A DNA stretch of 64,000 nucleotides from Hymenobacter sp. YIM 151858-1 (GCF_025979705.1 NZ_CP110136.1:3534001-3598000), one strand, 5' to 3'. Shown: positions 32,992 to 42,330, counted from the stretch's first letter. Numbers and translations: made by a program. The notes: generated by a model not told the origin, from the sequence alone.

Positions 32992-34518
32992 CTAGGGCTG
33001 CTTGCGGGCCAGCAGGCGCAGGGTTTGGCACGAGTCGGTTTGCAGCAGCACCTGCGTTTGGTATTGCTGCAGCCAATAACGCCCGGCCTGGCTGCCGCAC
33101 GCGATGATGATTTGGCCGGGGTAGCCTTTATCGGTTTGCCAAGAGGCCAGCCGCTCTACGCGGTGGCCGTACTGCATTTCGGCGGCCGTGCGGTAAAACT
33201 CGGGGCTGTCGTTGAAGGTGGCATCGGTTACCAGCGTGTACTGGCGCAGCGCGGGTAGCTGCGCGGCCTGCGCTTGTATGTGGCGGCCGTACAAGAGCTG
33301 GGCCCGATCGAGGCGGTGCTTGTGCAGCGAACGGATGTGCTGCCACTGCGCCAGGTACGGGAAAGCGGCAATGGCCAGCACCCCGCCCAGGCGCATCAGC
33401 TCACTGGGTTGCCGGCCGAAGTGCGCCGCCAGGGCCCGTCCCGTCCAAACCAAGCCGGCCGCCGCTTGCAAGGCCAGCAGCGGGTATACCTGGGCATCGT
33501 ACCACTCCAGGCGCGTTTGCACCAGCGAAATGCTCAGCAAAAAGCTTACAGCTACCGCCGCCGTAAAGCGACTAAGCCACCACCCCGGGCTGTATTGCGG
33601 TTGCCAGAACCCGATCAGCCAACCCAGCAGCGCCGCCAGCAGCCAAGCCGTGAACTTGCGCTCGGCCAGCAGACTGATGTACCACTCGAACGGGTGATAG
33701 TGTTCCTCAAGCTGCGCGCCGGCGGGGCCGCCTACTTCGTAAGCCCACACGCCCTGCAGGTAGCCTGGGGCGGCAAGCTCGCGCACGGTGTACCACCCAG
33801 CAGCCGTAACCAATATCAAGCTAGCTGCCAACCAAGGTGCGGGTTGGCGCAGGCGCTGCCACTGCCGGGTAAGCGCCACGGCGATGATAAGCCCAGGGCC
33901 AAACAGCGCGCCGGCAATGCCCTTGGTAAACACCGCCAGCGCAAACGCCCCCCCCGTAAGCCAGGCCCAGCGCGTAGTGCCGGTGCGCAGGTAATGCAGC
34001 CAGCTAAGCGCGCCGGCCGTGGCCCAAAGCGTAAGCAGCGTGTCGTAGTCGCCGGTGCGGGTAACGTGCAGCGTTACGTAGCCTTGGCTGGTGAGCAGCA
34101 CCAGGCCCGCCAGTAGCCCGGCGCGGCGGCTGCCCAGCCAGTAGTGGCCCGCGCGGTACACCAACAGCACCGTAGCCAGGGCCGCCAGCGCCGATGGTAA
34201 CCGCAAGCCCAGCTCGTTGGGGCCAAACAACTTGAAGCTGATGGCCAGCAGCCACGGCCACAGCGGCGGCTTGCCGTTCCATAAATCGGGCTGGCCTAGG
34301 TGGCGCAGCACAATCCAGTCGTGGTGCAGCCAAATGCCGAGGCCGTTCAGGCCGGTGCGGGCTTCGTCCCACTGCTGCACCGGCAGGCTGGAAAGCAGCC
34401 AGAACAGCGGAATAAACGACAGGGCCAGCAGCACCAGCAGGGGCAACCAGCGTTGCCAAGCAGGCTTGCCCGAAGCAGCAGAAGTAGAAACCGGCACGAA
34501 ACGCTCCAAAAAACTCAA
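32992..34518 (-). CDS. Glycosyltransferase family 39-like membrane protein (ArnT/PMT type)
   Basis: A 508-residue polytopic protein with about eleven to twelve hydrophobic segments. Between the first two is the GT-C signature with acidic residues, QQWDEARTGLNGLGIWLHHDW, and then NGKPPLWPWLLAISFKLFGPNELGLRLPSALAAL, typical of ArnT-like/PMT_2 proteins, which move a sugar from a polyprenyl-phosphate donor to lipid or protein on the periplasmic face. The soluble C-terminal part begins near residue 400. Acceptor and donor unknown. The neighbouring dehydrogenase gene lies 47 bases upstream on the same strand, but a shared function is not evident. Confidence 0.85.
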   Translation of the reverse strand: MSFLERFVPVSTSAASGKPAWQRWLPLLVLLALSFIPLFWLLSSLPVQQWDEARTGLNGLGIWLHHDWIVLRHLGQPDLWNGKPPLWPWLLAISFKLFGPNELGLRLPSALAALATVLLVYRAGHYWLGSRRAGLLAGLVLLTSQGYVTLHVTRTGDYDTLLTLWATAGALSWLHYLRTGTTRWAWLTGGAFALAVFTKGIAGALFGPGLIIAVALTRQWQRLRQPAPWLAASLILVTAAGWYTVRELAAPGYLQGVWAYEVGGPAGAQLEEHYHPFEWYISLLAERKFTAWLLAALLGWLIGFWQPQYSPGWWLSRFTAAVAVSFLLSISLVQTRLEWYDAQVYPLLALQAAAGLVWTGRALAAHFGRQPSELMRLGGVLAIAAFPYLAQWQHIRSLHKHRLDRAQLLYGRHIQAQAAQLPALRQYTLVTDATFNDSPEFYRTAAEMQYGHRVERLASWQTDKGYPGQIIIACGSQAGRYWLQQYQTQVLLQTDSCQTLRLLARKQP

Positions 34519-34565
34519 CAGAAAAGCCGCAAGCTACGCAGGCAAAAGCCTAGGTGGCTGCAAGT

Positions 34566-36008
34566 TTATAGCTTGATGGTGATGCTTTGGGGCTCGGTGA
34601 AAAAGCGCAGCGCCTCCAAGCCGCCTTCGCGCCCCACGCCCGAGTTCTTCATGCCCCCAAAGGGCGTGCGCAGGTCGCGGTGCAGCCAGGTGTTCACCCA
34701 CACAATACCCGATTCCAGCGCGTGCGCCACGCGGTGCGCCCGCTGCACGTCGCGCGTCCAGAGGGTGGCGGCCAGGCCGTATTCGGTGCCGTTGGCCCAG
34801 CGCAGCACTTCCTCTTCGGTATCGAAGGGCGTGAGGGTAACCACCGGGCCAAACACCTCCTCGCGGTTTACGCGGCACTCGGCACCTAGGCCCTCGAATA
34901 CCGTGGGTTGCAAGAAGTAGCCCCCAGCGCAGCGGCCGCCCAGGTGCACGCGCCGCCCACCGGCCAGCAGGGTGCCGCCCTCCTGGTGCGCCAGCTCAAT
35001 GTAGCTCAGCACTTTCTGCAGGTGCGGCTCGCTTACCAGGGCGCCTTGCCGGCTGGCCTCCTCCAGCGGGTCGCCGACGGTAAGCGTGGCTACGCGCTCC
35101 AGAAAAGCGGCCTTAAACTGTTCGTAAATAGGCCGCTCCACAAAAATGCGCGAGCCGCACAGGCAAATCTGCCCCTGGTTGGCAAAGCTCGATTGCACGC
35201 TGGTGTTCACGGCCGCCTCAAAGTCGCAATCGGCAAAGATGATGTTGGGGTTTTTGCCGCCCAGCTCCAACGACAGCTTTTTGAACAGGGGCGCCGCCGT
35301 GCGGGCAATATGCTCGCCGGTTTTGGTGCCGCCCGTAAAGCTGATGGCCTTGATGTGCGGGTGCTCCACAATAGCCTGCCCCGCGCCGGGGCCGGTGCCG
35401 TGCACAATATTCAGCACGCCCGCCGGCAAGCCGGCTTCCTGGCACAGCTCGCTCAGCAAGTAAGCCGTTATGGGCGTTACTTCCGAAGGCTTGGCTATTA
35501 CGCAGTTGCCAGCAGCTAGCGCGGGCGCAATCTTCCAGGTGAAGAGGTACAGCGGGAGGTTCCAGGGCGAAATGCAGCCCACCACACCTAGGGGGTGGCG
35601 CACGGTGTAGTTCACGGCCACGCCGTCCTGCATGTGCGCCTCGGAGGCAAAATGCTGGGCCGCCGTGCCAAAGAAAGCGAAGTTGCTGGCCGCCCTGGGT
35701 ATATCAACGGTGCGGGCAAGCTTCAGCGGCTTGCCGTTGTCGATGCTTTCAGCGCGGGCCAGGCGTTCCAGGTCGCGCTCAATCAGCTCGCTGATGCGCA
35801 CCAGCAGCTTGCCGCGCTGCTCGGGCGGGGTAGCGCGCCACGCCGGCCAGGCGGCTTGCGCGGCCTCCACCGCTAGCTGCACGTCCTGCGCGTCGGAGTC
35901 GGGTACCTGGCTGTACACCTGGCCCGTGGCGGGCTCGAGGTTGGGCAGATAGCGGCCGGCAGCCGGCGCTACCAGCTGGCCGGCAATGTAGTTGCGGAGC
36001 TGAAACAT
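34566..36008 (-). CDS. Aldehyde dehydrogenase, probable 2-aminomuconate semialdehyde dehydrogenase
   Basis: A 480-residue NAD-dependent ALDH. Motifs: SPWNLPLYLFTWKIAPALAAGN, SFTGGTKTGEHIA, the general base in LELGGKNPNI, catalytic cysteine in FANQGQICLCGSRIFV, and EEVFGPVV. The C terminus PFGGMKNSGVGREGG matches the ALDH8/2-hydroxymuconate semialdehyde dehydrogenase group. Context supports the kynurenine route: 3-hydroxyanthranilate dioxygenase and ACMS decarboxylase are encoded within 9 kb, and their product is the substrate for such an enzyme. A betaine- or hydroxymuconate-type substrate cannot be ruled out. A perfect minus-strand -7 box sits at 36031-36038. Confidence 0.88.
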   Translation of the reverse strand: MFQLRNYIAGQLVAPAAGRYLPNLEPATGQVYSQVPDSDAQDVQLAVEAAQAAWPAWRATPPEQRGKLLVRISELIERDLERLARAESIDNGKPLKLARTVDIPRAASNFAFFGTAAQHFASEAHMQDGVAVNYTVRHPLGVVGCISPWNLPLYLFTWKIAPALAAGNCVIAKPSEVTPITAYLLSELCQEAGLPAGVLNIVHGTGPGAGQAIVEHPHIKAISFTGGTKTGEHIARTAAPLFKKLSLELGGKNPNIIFADCDFEAAVNTSVQSSFANQGQICLCGSRIFVERPIYEQFKAAFLERVATLTVGDPLEEASRQGALVSEPHLQKVLSYIELAHQEGGTLLAGGRRVHLGGRCAGGYFLQPTVFEGLGAECRVNREEVFGPVVTLTPFDTEEEVLRWANGTEYGLAATLWTRDVQRAHRVAHALESGIVWVNTWLHRDLRTPFGGMKNSGVGREGGLEALRFFTEPQSITIKL

Positions 36009-36030
36009 AAAGCAGGGCGGTGGAGTGAGC

Positions 36031-36038
36031 CAAAGCTA
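36031..36038 (-). promoter_or_regulatory. Bacteroidetes -7 box for the aldehyde dehydrogenase gene
   Basis: CAAAGCTA on the plus strand, TAGCTTTG on the minus strand, exact match, 23 bases upstream of the ATG at 36008. Confidence 0.6.
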
Positions 36039-36112
36039 CCAAAACTGCCCGGCGTTTATGGCAGCCCTAGGTGCCCGCGGGCGCGGGGGCGCCCAGGGCC
36101 GGTAACAACCAC

Positions 36113-36138
36113 GCCCCGCTCCGGGCCGGAAGCGGGGC
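36113..36138 (-). terminator. GC-rich hairpin after the GT2 gene
   Basis: Eight-bp perfect stem (36113-36120 with 36131-36138), 10-base loop, no U-tract. It lies 28 bases past the GT2 stop codon on the minus strand. Confidence 0.4.
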
Positions 36139-36165
36139 GGGGGCAGCGCAAAGCAACCAAGCCGC

Positions 36166-37185
36166 TTACGGGCGCGTCGACGACGCCGGCAGCGCCTGCG
36201 GGTTCAGCTCCACCGGAATGTTGGTGTCGGAAATGATGTAGAGCGGGCGGCGGCGAACGTTATTGTTGAGGCGGGCCAGGTACTCGCCAATCACGCCCAC
36301 GGCAATCAGCTGCACACCACCCAGGAACAGAATACTCACCATCAGCGAAGGCCAGCCGGGTTCGTACTCCTGCGCGATAAAGCGGGCGTAGAGCGTGTAG
36401 AGCAGCACCAAAAACGCCACGCCAGATACCGTGAAGCCCATTATCGTGGCCGCTTTCAGGGGCACATCGGAAAAGGCCGTAATGCCATCGAGGGCCAGCC
36501 GGAACATCTTGCGGTAGGTGTAGCCGGTTTCGCCGCCGGCGCGCTGGGCGCGGTCGTACTCGAGGTAGGTTTGCCGGTAGCCGATCCAGGATATCTGCCC
36601 GCGCAAAAACTTGTTCTGCTCGGGCATCAGCTTAAGCGCCTCCACCACCTTGCGCGATATGATGCGGAAGTCGCCGGTATCAACCGGAATGGAAACGTTG
36701 GTGATGTTGGCCAGAATGCGGTAGAACATCTTGGCCGTGAACAGCTTCATGGCGCTTTCGCCCTGGCGGCGGCGGCGCTTGGCGTACACCACCTCGTAGC
36801 CTTCGCGCATCTTCTGGTACAACTCCGGTATCAGCTCGGGCGGGTCCTGCAGGTCGGCGTCGATGATGACCACCGCTTCGCCCTGCGACAAATCGAGGCC
36901 CGCCGTTACGGCAATCTGGTGCCCGAAATTGCGGCTGAAGTTGATGTAGCGCACATCGGCGTGCTGGGCCGCCAACTCATGAATTAGCGCCAGCGAACGG
37001 TCGCGCGAGCCATCGTTGATGAAGATGTACTCGCATTGCAGCCGCATCGGGTCGATAACGCCGCGCAGGCGCTGGTACAGCGTCGGGATGTTCGCTTCCT
37101 CGTTGTAGATGGGAATGATGACGGAGAGGTCCACAGCGGGCAGGTAGGTAGGTGGTTCGCGTACCGAAAGATATTCGTTACGCAT
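36166..37185 (-). CDS. Polyprenyl-phosphate glycosyltransferase, GT2 (GtrB/ArnC-like)
   Basis: A 339-residue GT2 enzyme: GT-A domain with VIIPIYNEEANIPTLYQRL, INDGSRDRS and the metal-binding DADLQDPPELIP, then two C-terminal membrane helices (about residues 235-300). This is the layout of GtrB/ArnC/DPMS-type enzymes that load a sugar onto undecaprenyl phosphate for GT-C transferases; two such candidates are encoded nearby (38083, 44562). I chose the ATG at 37185, which overlaps the 3' end of the methyltransferase gene by 8 bases (translational coupling); a start at 37224 is possible but would overlap by 47. Confidence 0.88.
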   Translation of the reverse strand: MRNEYLSVREPPTYLPAVDLSVIIPIYNEEANIPTLYQRLRGVIDPMRLQCEYIFINDGSRDRSLALIHELAAQHADVRYINFSRNFGHQIAVTAGLDLSQGEAVVIIDADLQDPPELIPELYQKMREGYEVVYAKRRRRQGESAMKLFTAKMFYRILANITNVSIPVDTGDFRIISRKVVEALKLMPEQNKFLRGQISWIGYRQTYLEYDRAQRAGGETGYTYRKMFRLALDGITAFSDVPLKAATIMGFTVSGVAFLVLLYTLYARFIAQEYEPGWPSLMVSILFLGGVQLIAVGVIGEYLARLNNNVRRRPLYIISDTNIPVELNPQALPASSTRP

Positions 37186-37957
37186 TGCCTGCCCTGGGGC
37201 TGGCAGATTTATGCGCAATGGCAAAAACGCTTATCCCGACCGGGAAATCGAGCTTGCTGAGCAGCTTGTTCTCGAATCGTAGCAGGCTGAGTAAAGCGTT
37301 ATTTATGGGCTTGGGAAGAGCGGTCAAATCACCGTTGGCATCGGCAGCCTCAGCAGCAGTTGCATTGGGCTGTAGCAACCTTTGCATACCACGCACAAGC
37401 AGAGCAGGGGCAAACAGCACTCCGTTCCAATACGAGCTTCGGCTTATTGAAAAGCCACCGTGGCGCAGAGCGGTAAGCAAGGTTTTGCGCGTGTAGCGGC
37501 GAAAGTGGTGGTTGACCACATCGTGTTGGCTCCACAGCATCGGAAAAGCCGGCACAAACACAATCAGCCTTCCGCCCGGACGCAGTACCCGGTGCCACTC
37601 GCGTAAGGCTTGAGCTTCGTCTTCAATATGTTCCAGTACATCGGATGCGATGATGATGTCAAAGCTCTCGTCTGCAAAGTCAAGCCTGGCAGCATCCATT
37701 GCAAAGCTATTGGGCAGCCCTCGGCGGTGCGCAAGCTCTATGGCGCGGGGGCTAATATCGATGCCGGTAAAGTTGGAAAAGCCGCTTTCTCGCAGGCGCA
37801 GGAGCAACGGCCCACCCGAGCAGCCAATCTCAAGCAGGGGGGCGGTGGGTGCCAGGCCAAGCTCTTGCACCAGCGCGAACACAAAATCGCGCCTTGCCTG
37901 AAACCACCAGTGCTGTTCTTCCAGAAGGTGGTATTGCGCCTCGTATCGAATGTCCAT
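37178..37957 (-). CDS. Class I SAM-dependent methyltransferase
   Basis: A 259-residue methyltransferase (Methyltransf_23/11 type). SAM motif I is LLEIGCSGGPLLLRL (41-55), acidic loop GIDISPRAIELA, and the family motif ASDVLEHIEDE near 113. The N terminus MDIRYEAQYHLLEEQHWWFQARR is typical for proteins found beside glycolipid or lipopolysaccharide glycosyltransferases. A hydrophobic C-terminal segment suggests membrane association. The stop codon overlaps the start of the GT2 gene, so they are co-translated. G+C at third positions is lower than in surrounding housekeeping genes. Confidence 0.87.
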   Translation of the reverse strand: MDIRYEAQYHLLEEQHWWFQARRDFVFALVQELGLAPTAPLLEIGCSGGPLLLRLRESGFSNFTGIDISPRAIELAHRRGLPNSFAMDAARLDFADESFDIIIASDVLEHIEDEAQALREWHRVLRPGGRLIVFVPAFPMLWSQHDVVNHHFRRYTRKTLLTALRHGGFSISRSSYWNGVLFAPALLVRGMQRLLQPNATAAEAADANGDLTALPKPINNALLSLLRFENKLLSKLDFPVGISVFAIAHKSASPRAGNA

Positions 37958-38082
37958 GCGGGTTGGCCTTCGTAAGTGATAAAGGACTGGTCGTCGGGTG
38001 GTAGCTGGATTCGTGCCGAATTGGCGTTAGCTGCTGAAGACCAAGTATTCGGCAGAACGGGGGGCGTCAGACCGAAACTGGC

Positions 38083-40410
38083 CTACTTGCTTGCAACGCT
38101 CCGAGGAAATTGCCCTAGCCTGTAACCGTTCAGCACAAGCTGGCCAGCGGCAGTACGCCAGTACACATCCGTATCAATGGGCCTGATAAGCAAATCGTCC
38201 ACCAGCAGGTCCTTATTATCATAGAGTACCTCGAGCCGCGTTGTGCCCGGACGTACCCTGATGGGCACCGCCACGCGTACCCAAACGCCGTCAATTTCTG
38301 TGGTGCGGTGGCCGTCGGTTACCTGATGATCGATCATGTCGTTGCCCATGTACTGCTTCACCTGCATGTTGCCGAAGCTGTGGTCCATCATGCCGTGCAT
38401 CCACAGGCTCACTTCGTACTTACCGGTATCGGCTGGGGCCGGGACAGGACCGTCGTACAGCACCGAGAACTTTTCTGCCGGCTCGTATAAAGCGCCCGGG
38501 GCAAGTCGGCCTCGGCGGTCGGCGCTTTGGGCAAAATCTTGCAGCAGAACGCCTGTGCCAGTAGTAGTCCGGAGGCCGTTAGGGCGCTCGGGCAGCGTAG
38601 GCCACAGCGCGATGCCCCGTTGCAGCTCTTGCTGAGTAGTGGTGGCACCTAGGGCTGCCAATGGCAGCTCGTACAGGCTTGCCTGAGGCGTTTGCACCAA
38701 CGGCTTAGCCAACGCAATGATGCGTTGTTCGGCCTCGGATAACCCGGTGGGCGTAACCAGCAGCAGGATAGGTTTCTGCGACGGAAACCGCTGAAGCAAT
38801 GGCTTGGGTAGTAACGGACTGCTCAGCAGCTGCACATGCTCGAGCACTTGGCTAACCGAAGGGCGCGAAACGTAGCTCGAGAGTTGCGGGAGCCCTGTGG
38901 CCAACGACAGCTTGTGTACTTCGTAAATCGACTCGTGCGAGCCAGGCAGGAAGATTTTGTCGCTGCCGTTGTTGAAGTAAGGCAGCGGCAGAATTGCCTG
39001 AAACTCGGCTGCAGAGCGGTTAATCTGCTGAAGTTGTTGCAACAAAGGATGCGGAGGCCGGAAGTAGGAGCGGGCTCCACCACCGCCTTCGGCAATCTTG
39101 GCGCGGGTCGAAATATTGATCCAGGCTTCGCCGCCCCACACGAGCAGCAAAAGCGGCACCCACGGTGCAGCTAGCAGGGTAACTCGGCGCTGCTGTTGGT
39201 AACGAAGTACCTGGTACAGGTAATAGGCTGCGTACGTGGTAACCACGTAATAAAAAGGCCATGCAAAACGACCCAGGGCACGAAACTGCTTCAGCGGACC
39301 GAGGTAATCAATCAGCGGGGAAAACCACGAGAAGATAAAGGGAATACCTGCGGCAAACAGCACCAGCAGCCCGCCTGCCCACAAGCTTATGCGCAGGTCG
39401 TGGGGTGTGCTACGCCTGAGGGCCAACGCCTGCTTATGGCGTAGGCGCAAGTGGCGCAATGCGCGCAATAAGGCCGCAGCCAATACTCCAGTGCCCACCA
39501 AGCCTACATAAGACATGGCCTCGTAGCTAATTTCCTTGGTCGGAAAGAAGTACGTCCAGAGGGTACGCATCGGCTCCAGGGCAGGCGTAAATAGCCCGCG
39601 CGGCTTGGTCATATACACCAGGAAGCCGTAGGGGTTCGGCGGCCTGTCCGTGGTGGGGTCGGTGAACCACAGCCATCCACGAAATAAGATTAGCGGCAGC
39701 AACGCCGTCAAGGTCATGTAGGCTAGGTCGCGCCATTGTTTCTGGCCTTTCTGCACGGCGAGAACCAGCACATGGGCCAGCAAAAAGAACGCGCCGCATG
39801 CCAGGAAGTAAGCCATTACAAACCCCGTCAGCAGGCTGCTTACTATAAACACAACGTGCCATACCCACCGCCGCGGCGCCTCCATGATGCGCAGGATGCA
39901 GTACCAAAGCCACGGAACCAAGCACGGATAGCTAAGCGACATATGGTCGCCGAGGCGCTGTATTTGGGGTGAGAGAAAGCCGATGAGAACCGCCAGCAAC
40001 ACCGAGTAGACTACCGAAAGCTGTAGCCGACGCAGTATTAGGTAGATAACCGGTGGCGTAAGCAGTATAGCCAACAGCGCAAGCAAGTTGGTGATGCCTA
40101 CGGTATGAATAGCTACCTGCAACCCTTGGCGTTGTAGCACGCCTAGCACCCAGGCAATCAGAGGCTGTAGGTTTGGGTAAGTGAAGTTTTCCCCATAGGG
40201 ATAGTTCATGCCCGAGAAGTGCGCGCCTTTGTCGTAAAAGGCATAATACGCCGTAGCATAATAGCTCTGCAGCCCATCGCCGGCGGGCTGGAAGAAATAC
40301 TCATCGGGGTGCGCTAACACAAAGGGGAACTGCGCAGCCAGCACGACAGCCCCGATGACAATTACAGCGAGCATACCGGCCCAGTGCGCGGTACGGCGAG
40401 ATAAATTCAT
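38083..40410 (-). CDS. Large polytopic membrane protein, GT-C-like glycosyltransferase candidate
   Basis: A 775-residue protein. N-terminal half: about eleven to thirteen hydrophobic helices. The first loop holds HPDEYFFQPAGDGLQSYY and then GMNYPYGENFTYPNLQPLIAWVL, a placement of acidic residues (Asp-Glu, Gly-Asp-Gly) like that in GT-C transferases. The C-terminal ~300 residues are soluble and beta-rich (KYEVSLWMHGMMDHSFGN, VRVAVPIRVRPGTTRLEVLYDN), probably a jelly-roll carbohydrate-binding domain. I do not recognise a named family. Start at ATG 40410 (MNLSRRTAHW), with a perfect -7 box at 40469-40476. Codon use is less GC-biased than in flanking genes. Confidence 0.78.
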   Translation of the reverse strand: MNLSRRTAHWAGMLAVIVIGAVVLAAQFPFVLAHPDEYFFQPAGDGLQSYYATAYYAFYDKGAHFSGMNYPYGENFTYPNLQPLIAWVLGVLQRQGLQVAIHTVGITNLLALLAILLTPPVIYLILRRLQLSVVYSVLLAVLIGFLSPQIQRLGDHMSLSYPCLVPWLWYCILRIMEAPRRWVWHVVFIVSSLLTGFVMAYFLACGAFFLLAHVLVLAVQKGQKQWRDLAYMTLTALLPLILFRGWLWFTDPTTDRPPNPYGFLVYMTKPRGLFTPALEPMRTLWTYFFPTKEISYEAMSYVGLVGTGVLAAALLRALRHLRLRHKQALALRRSTPHDLRISLWAGGLLVLFAAGIPFIFSWFSPLIDYLGPLKQFRALGRFAWPFYYVVTTYAAYYLYQVLRYQQQRRVTLLAAPWVPLLLLVWGGEAWINISTRAKIAEGGGGARSYFRPPHPLLQQLQQINRSAAEFQAILPLPYFNNGSDKIFLPGSHESIYEVHKLSLATGLPQLSSYVSRPSVSQVLEHVQLLSSPLLPKPLLQRFPSQKPILLLVTPTGLSEAEQRIIALAKPLVQTPQASLYELPLAALGATTTQQELQRGIALWPTLPERPNGLRTTTGTGVLLQDFAQSADRRGRLAPGALYEPAEKFSVLYDGPVPAPADTGKYEVSLWMHGMMDHSFGNMQVKQYMGNDMIDHQVTDGHRTTEIDGVWVRVAVPIRVRPGTTRLEVLYDNKDLLVDDLLIRPIDTDVYWRTAAGQLVLNGYRLGQFPRSVASK

Positions 40411-40468
40411 TGGATCAGAGATGCAAAGAATGCTGCCCAATGCCTTGCTTATTGTAGGTTAGGCCTTC

Positions 40469-40476
40469 CAAAGCTA
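40469..40476 (-). promoter_or_regulatory. Bacteroidetes -7 box for the 775-residue membrane protein gene
   Basis: CAAAGCTA on the plus strand, TAGCTTTG on the minus strand, exact match about 58 bases upstream of the ATG at 40410. Confidence 0.5.
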
Positions 40477-40583
40477 CGTGTTTGTGCGCAGAACCAACTC
40501 AGCGGCCAGTGCCCATGGCTGCGTAGAAAGCTGGCTAACGAGCCTGGCTAAGCGAATCATCTGTGGTGCCTTGCCGGGTGGTA

Positions 40584-41363
40584 TCAGCTAAACAAGCCAT
40601 ACCGCGCAATGCACCACAAGGCCCACAGCCCGTCGCGCCAGTTAATTTTCTTGCCCTCGGCGTAGGTGCGGCCGTAGTAGCTCACGCCCACTTCGTAGAT
40701 GCGCACGCCGGGTACCCGGGCCATTTTGGCGGTTACCTCGGGCTCGAAGCCGAAGCGCTTTTCCTGCAGCACCAGGCCTTGCAGCAGCTCGCGCCGGAAT
40801 AGCTTGGCGCCCGTTTCCATGTCCGTCAGGTTCAGGTCGTTGAACGCGTTCGACAGAAACGTAAGCAGCTTGTTGCCGATGCTGTGCCAGAAAAACAGAA
40901 TGCGGTGCGGCTCGCCGCCCACAAAGCGCGAGCCGTACACCACATCGGCGTTGGCCCGGAGCACGGGCTGCAGCAGCTTGGCATAGTCGGCCGGGTCGTA
41001 CTCCAGGTCGGCATCCTGCACCACAATGTAGTCGCCGGTGGCGGCGGCTATGCCGGTATGCAAAGCGGCGCCCTTGCCCTGGTTGTGGGCATGGCGCAGC
41101 AGCCGCACACCTAGGGCGGGTTGGGCGGCGGCGTAGGATGCTACCACATCGGCCGAGCCGTCGGCCGAGCCGTCGTCGACCACGACTATTTCGCGCGCTA
41201 TGCCGGCGGGTAGCGCCGCCGCCTGCACCGCCTCCAGCACCCGCACAATGGTAGCGGCTTCGTTGTACAGCGGTATTACCACCGATAGCAGGCGGATGCC
41301 CGAGTTCGGGTTGAGCGAATGGGTAGGCAAACCGAAATTATAAACTGCTGGTGCGGCCGCCAT
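40584..41363 (-). CDS. Glycosyltransferase family 2, DPM1-like
   Basis: A 259-residue soluble GT2 enzyme: VVIPLYNEAATIVRVLEAV, VDDGSADGSADVV, the metal-binding DADLEYDPADYAKL, and YGSRFVGGEPHR, which match dolichol/polyprenyl-phosphate mannosyltransferase-like proteins lacking the C-terminal membrane helices. The ATG at 41363 overlaps the SDR gene by 26 bases; a TTG at 41330, eight bases past the SDR stop, is a good alternative. It may supply a lipid-linked sugar to one of the GT-C-like proteins nearby. Confidence 0.85.
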   Translation of the reverse strand: MAAAPAVYNFGLPTHSLNPNSGIRLLSVVIPLYNEAATIVRVLEAVQAAALPAGIAREIVVVDDGSADGSADVVASYAAAQPALGVRLLRHAHNQGKGAALHTGIAAATGDYIVVQDADLEYDPADYAKLLQPVLRANADVVYGSRFVGGEPHRILFFWHSIGNKLLTFLSNAFNDLNLTDMETGAKLFRRELLQGLVLQEKRFGFEPEVTAKMARVPGVRIYEVGVSYYGRTYAEGKKINWRDGLWALWCIARYGLFS

Positions 41364-42129
41364 CTACGGGCACGTTGATGCCGTTGATGTAACCCGCGGC
41401 CGGCGAGGCCAGAAACGCCACCGCCGCCGCCACTTCCTCCGAATGCCCAAACCGCCCGGCCGGAATCAGGCGCAGCATGTTAGCCTCGAGGTCTTCTACG
41501 GGTTGGCCCGTGCTGGCGCTGCGCGCCTGCAGCAGGCTGTGGTGCCGTTGGGTAAGGGTGGCGCCGGGCAGCACGTTGTTTACTGTGATGCCGTATGCAC
41601 CCAGCTCGTTGGCCAGGGTTTTCGCCCAGCTGGCCACCGCGCCCCGAATAGTATTCGACACGCCTAGGTTGGGCAGCGGCTGTTTTACGGAGGTGCTGAT
41701 AATGTTGATGATGCGCCCGTAACCCGCGGCTCTCATGCCTGGCACCAACGCCTGGGCCAGCAGGTGGTTGCAGATAACGTGCTGCTCGAAGGCGGCACGC
41801 AACGCATCCACCGGAGCATCGAGCAGGGGGCCGCCGGCGGGGCCGCCGGTGTTGTTCACCAGAATATGCGTGGCTTGGTGGCGGGCCACGTGGCTGGCTA
41901 TCTGGGCAGCCACCTCGATGGGCTGGGCGAAGTCGGCCACCAGCCAATCGTGCTGCTGCCCTAAGTGCGCGGGTAGCGCGGCGGCGGCCTCGCGCAGGCG
42001 GGCTTCGTTGCGGGCCACAAGGGTAACGGCGGCGCCTTGCGCGGCCAGCGCTTCGGCCACGGCGCGGCCTATGCCTTGCGTGCTGCCGCACACCACCGCG
42101 CGGCGCCCCGAGAGTTGTTCTGAAAGCAT
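41338..42129 (-). CDS. Atypical SDR family oxidoreductase lacking the YxxxK motif
   Basis: A 263-residue Rossmann protein with the cofactor motif CGSTQGIGRAVAEAL (14-28), VNNTGGPAGGP (91-101) and PAGRFGHSEEVAAAVAFLASPAAGYINGINVPVDGG, all SDR-like. At the place of the catalytic Tyr-x-x-x-Lys it has Ser158-Asn-Thr-Ile-Arg162 (GVSNTIRGAVASWAKTL). This matches an SDR-like subgroup annotated as BKR-like (I recall cd05344), so the loss is family-wide and not a mutation here. The gene is divergent from 3-hydroxyanthranilate dioxygenase, which hints at a role in tryptophan breakdown; that is inference. ATG at 42129 preferred over a TTG at 42168. Confidence 0.88.
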   Translation of the reverse strand: MLSEQLSGRRAVVCGSTQGIGRAVAEALAAQGAAVTLVARNEARLREAAAALPAHLGQQHDWLVADFAQPIEVAAQIASHVARHQATHILVNNTGGPAGGPLLDAPVDALRAAFEQHVICNHLLAQALVPGMRAAGYGRIINIISTSVKQPLPNLGVSNTIRGAVASWAKTLANELGAYGITVNNVLPGATLTQRHHSLLQARSASTGQPVEDLEANMLRLIPAGRFGHSEEVAAAVAFLASPAAGYINGINVPVDGGRTSSL

Positions 42130-42330
42130 AAGCTCGAAAGTAGACAAACGGCGGCTTATTGGCACCAAATGGGGTGTTTTGCGTAAGTTGGGCTGAGGAA
42201 TTGCCGCCCGGCCTAGGTGGTTTCGGCGCAGTCGCGCGCGGCCAGCCCCAGGCCCGGCCCGGTTGCGGCAAGCCGTTGCCCAGGTGCCGGTTCTCCACTT
42301 TCCATTACTTCACCACCCAACCTCCCACCC

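Noticed and set aside
31820-33100. 426-codon frame opposite the TonB-CTD lipoprotein gene
   Set aside because: Antisense shadow with no domain and no promoter-like sequence.
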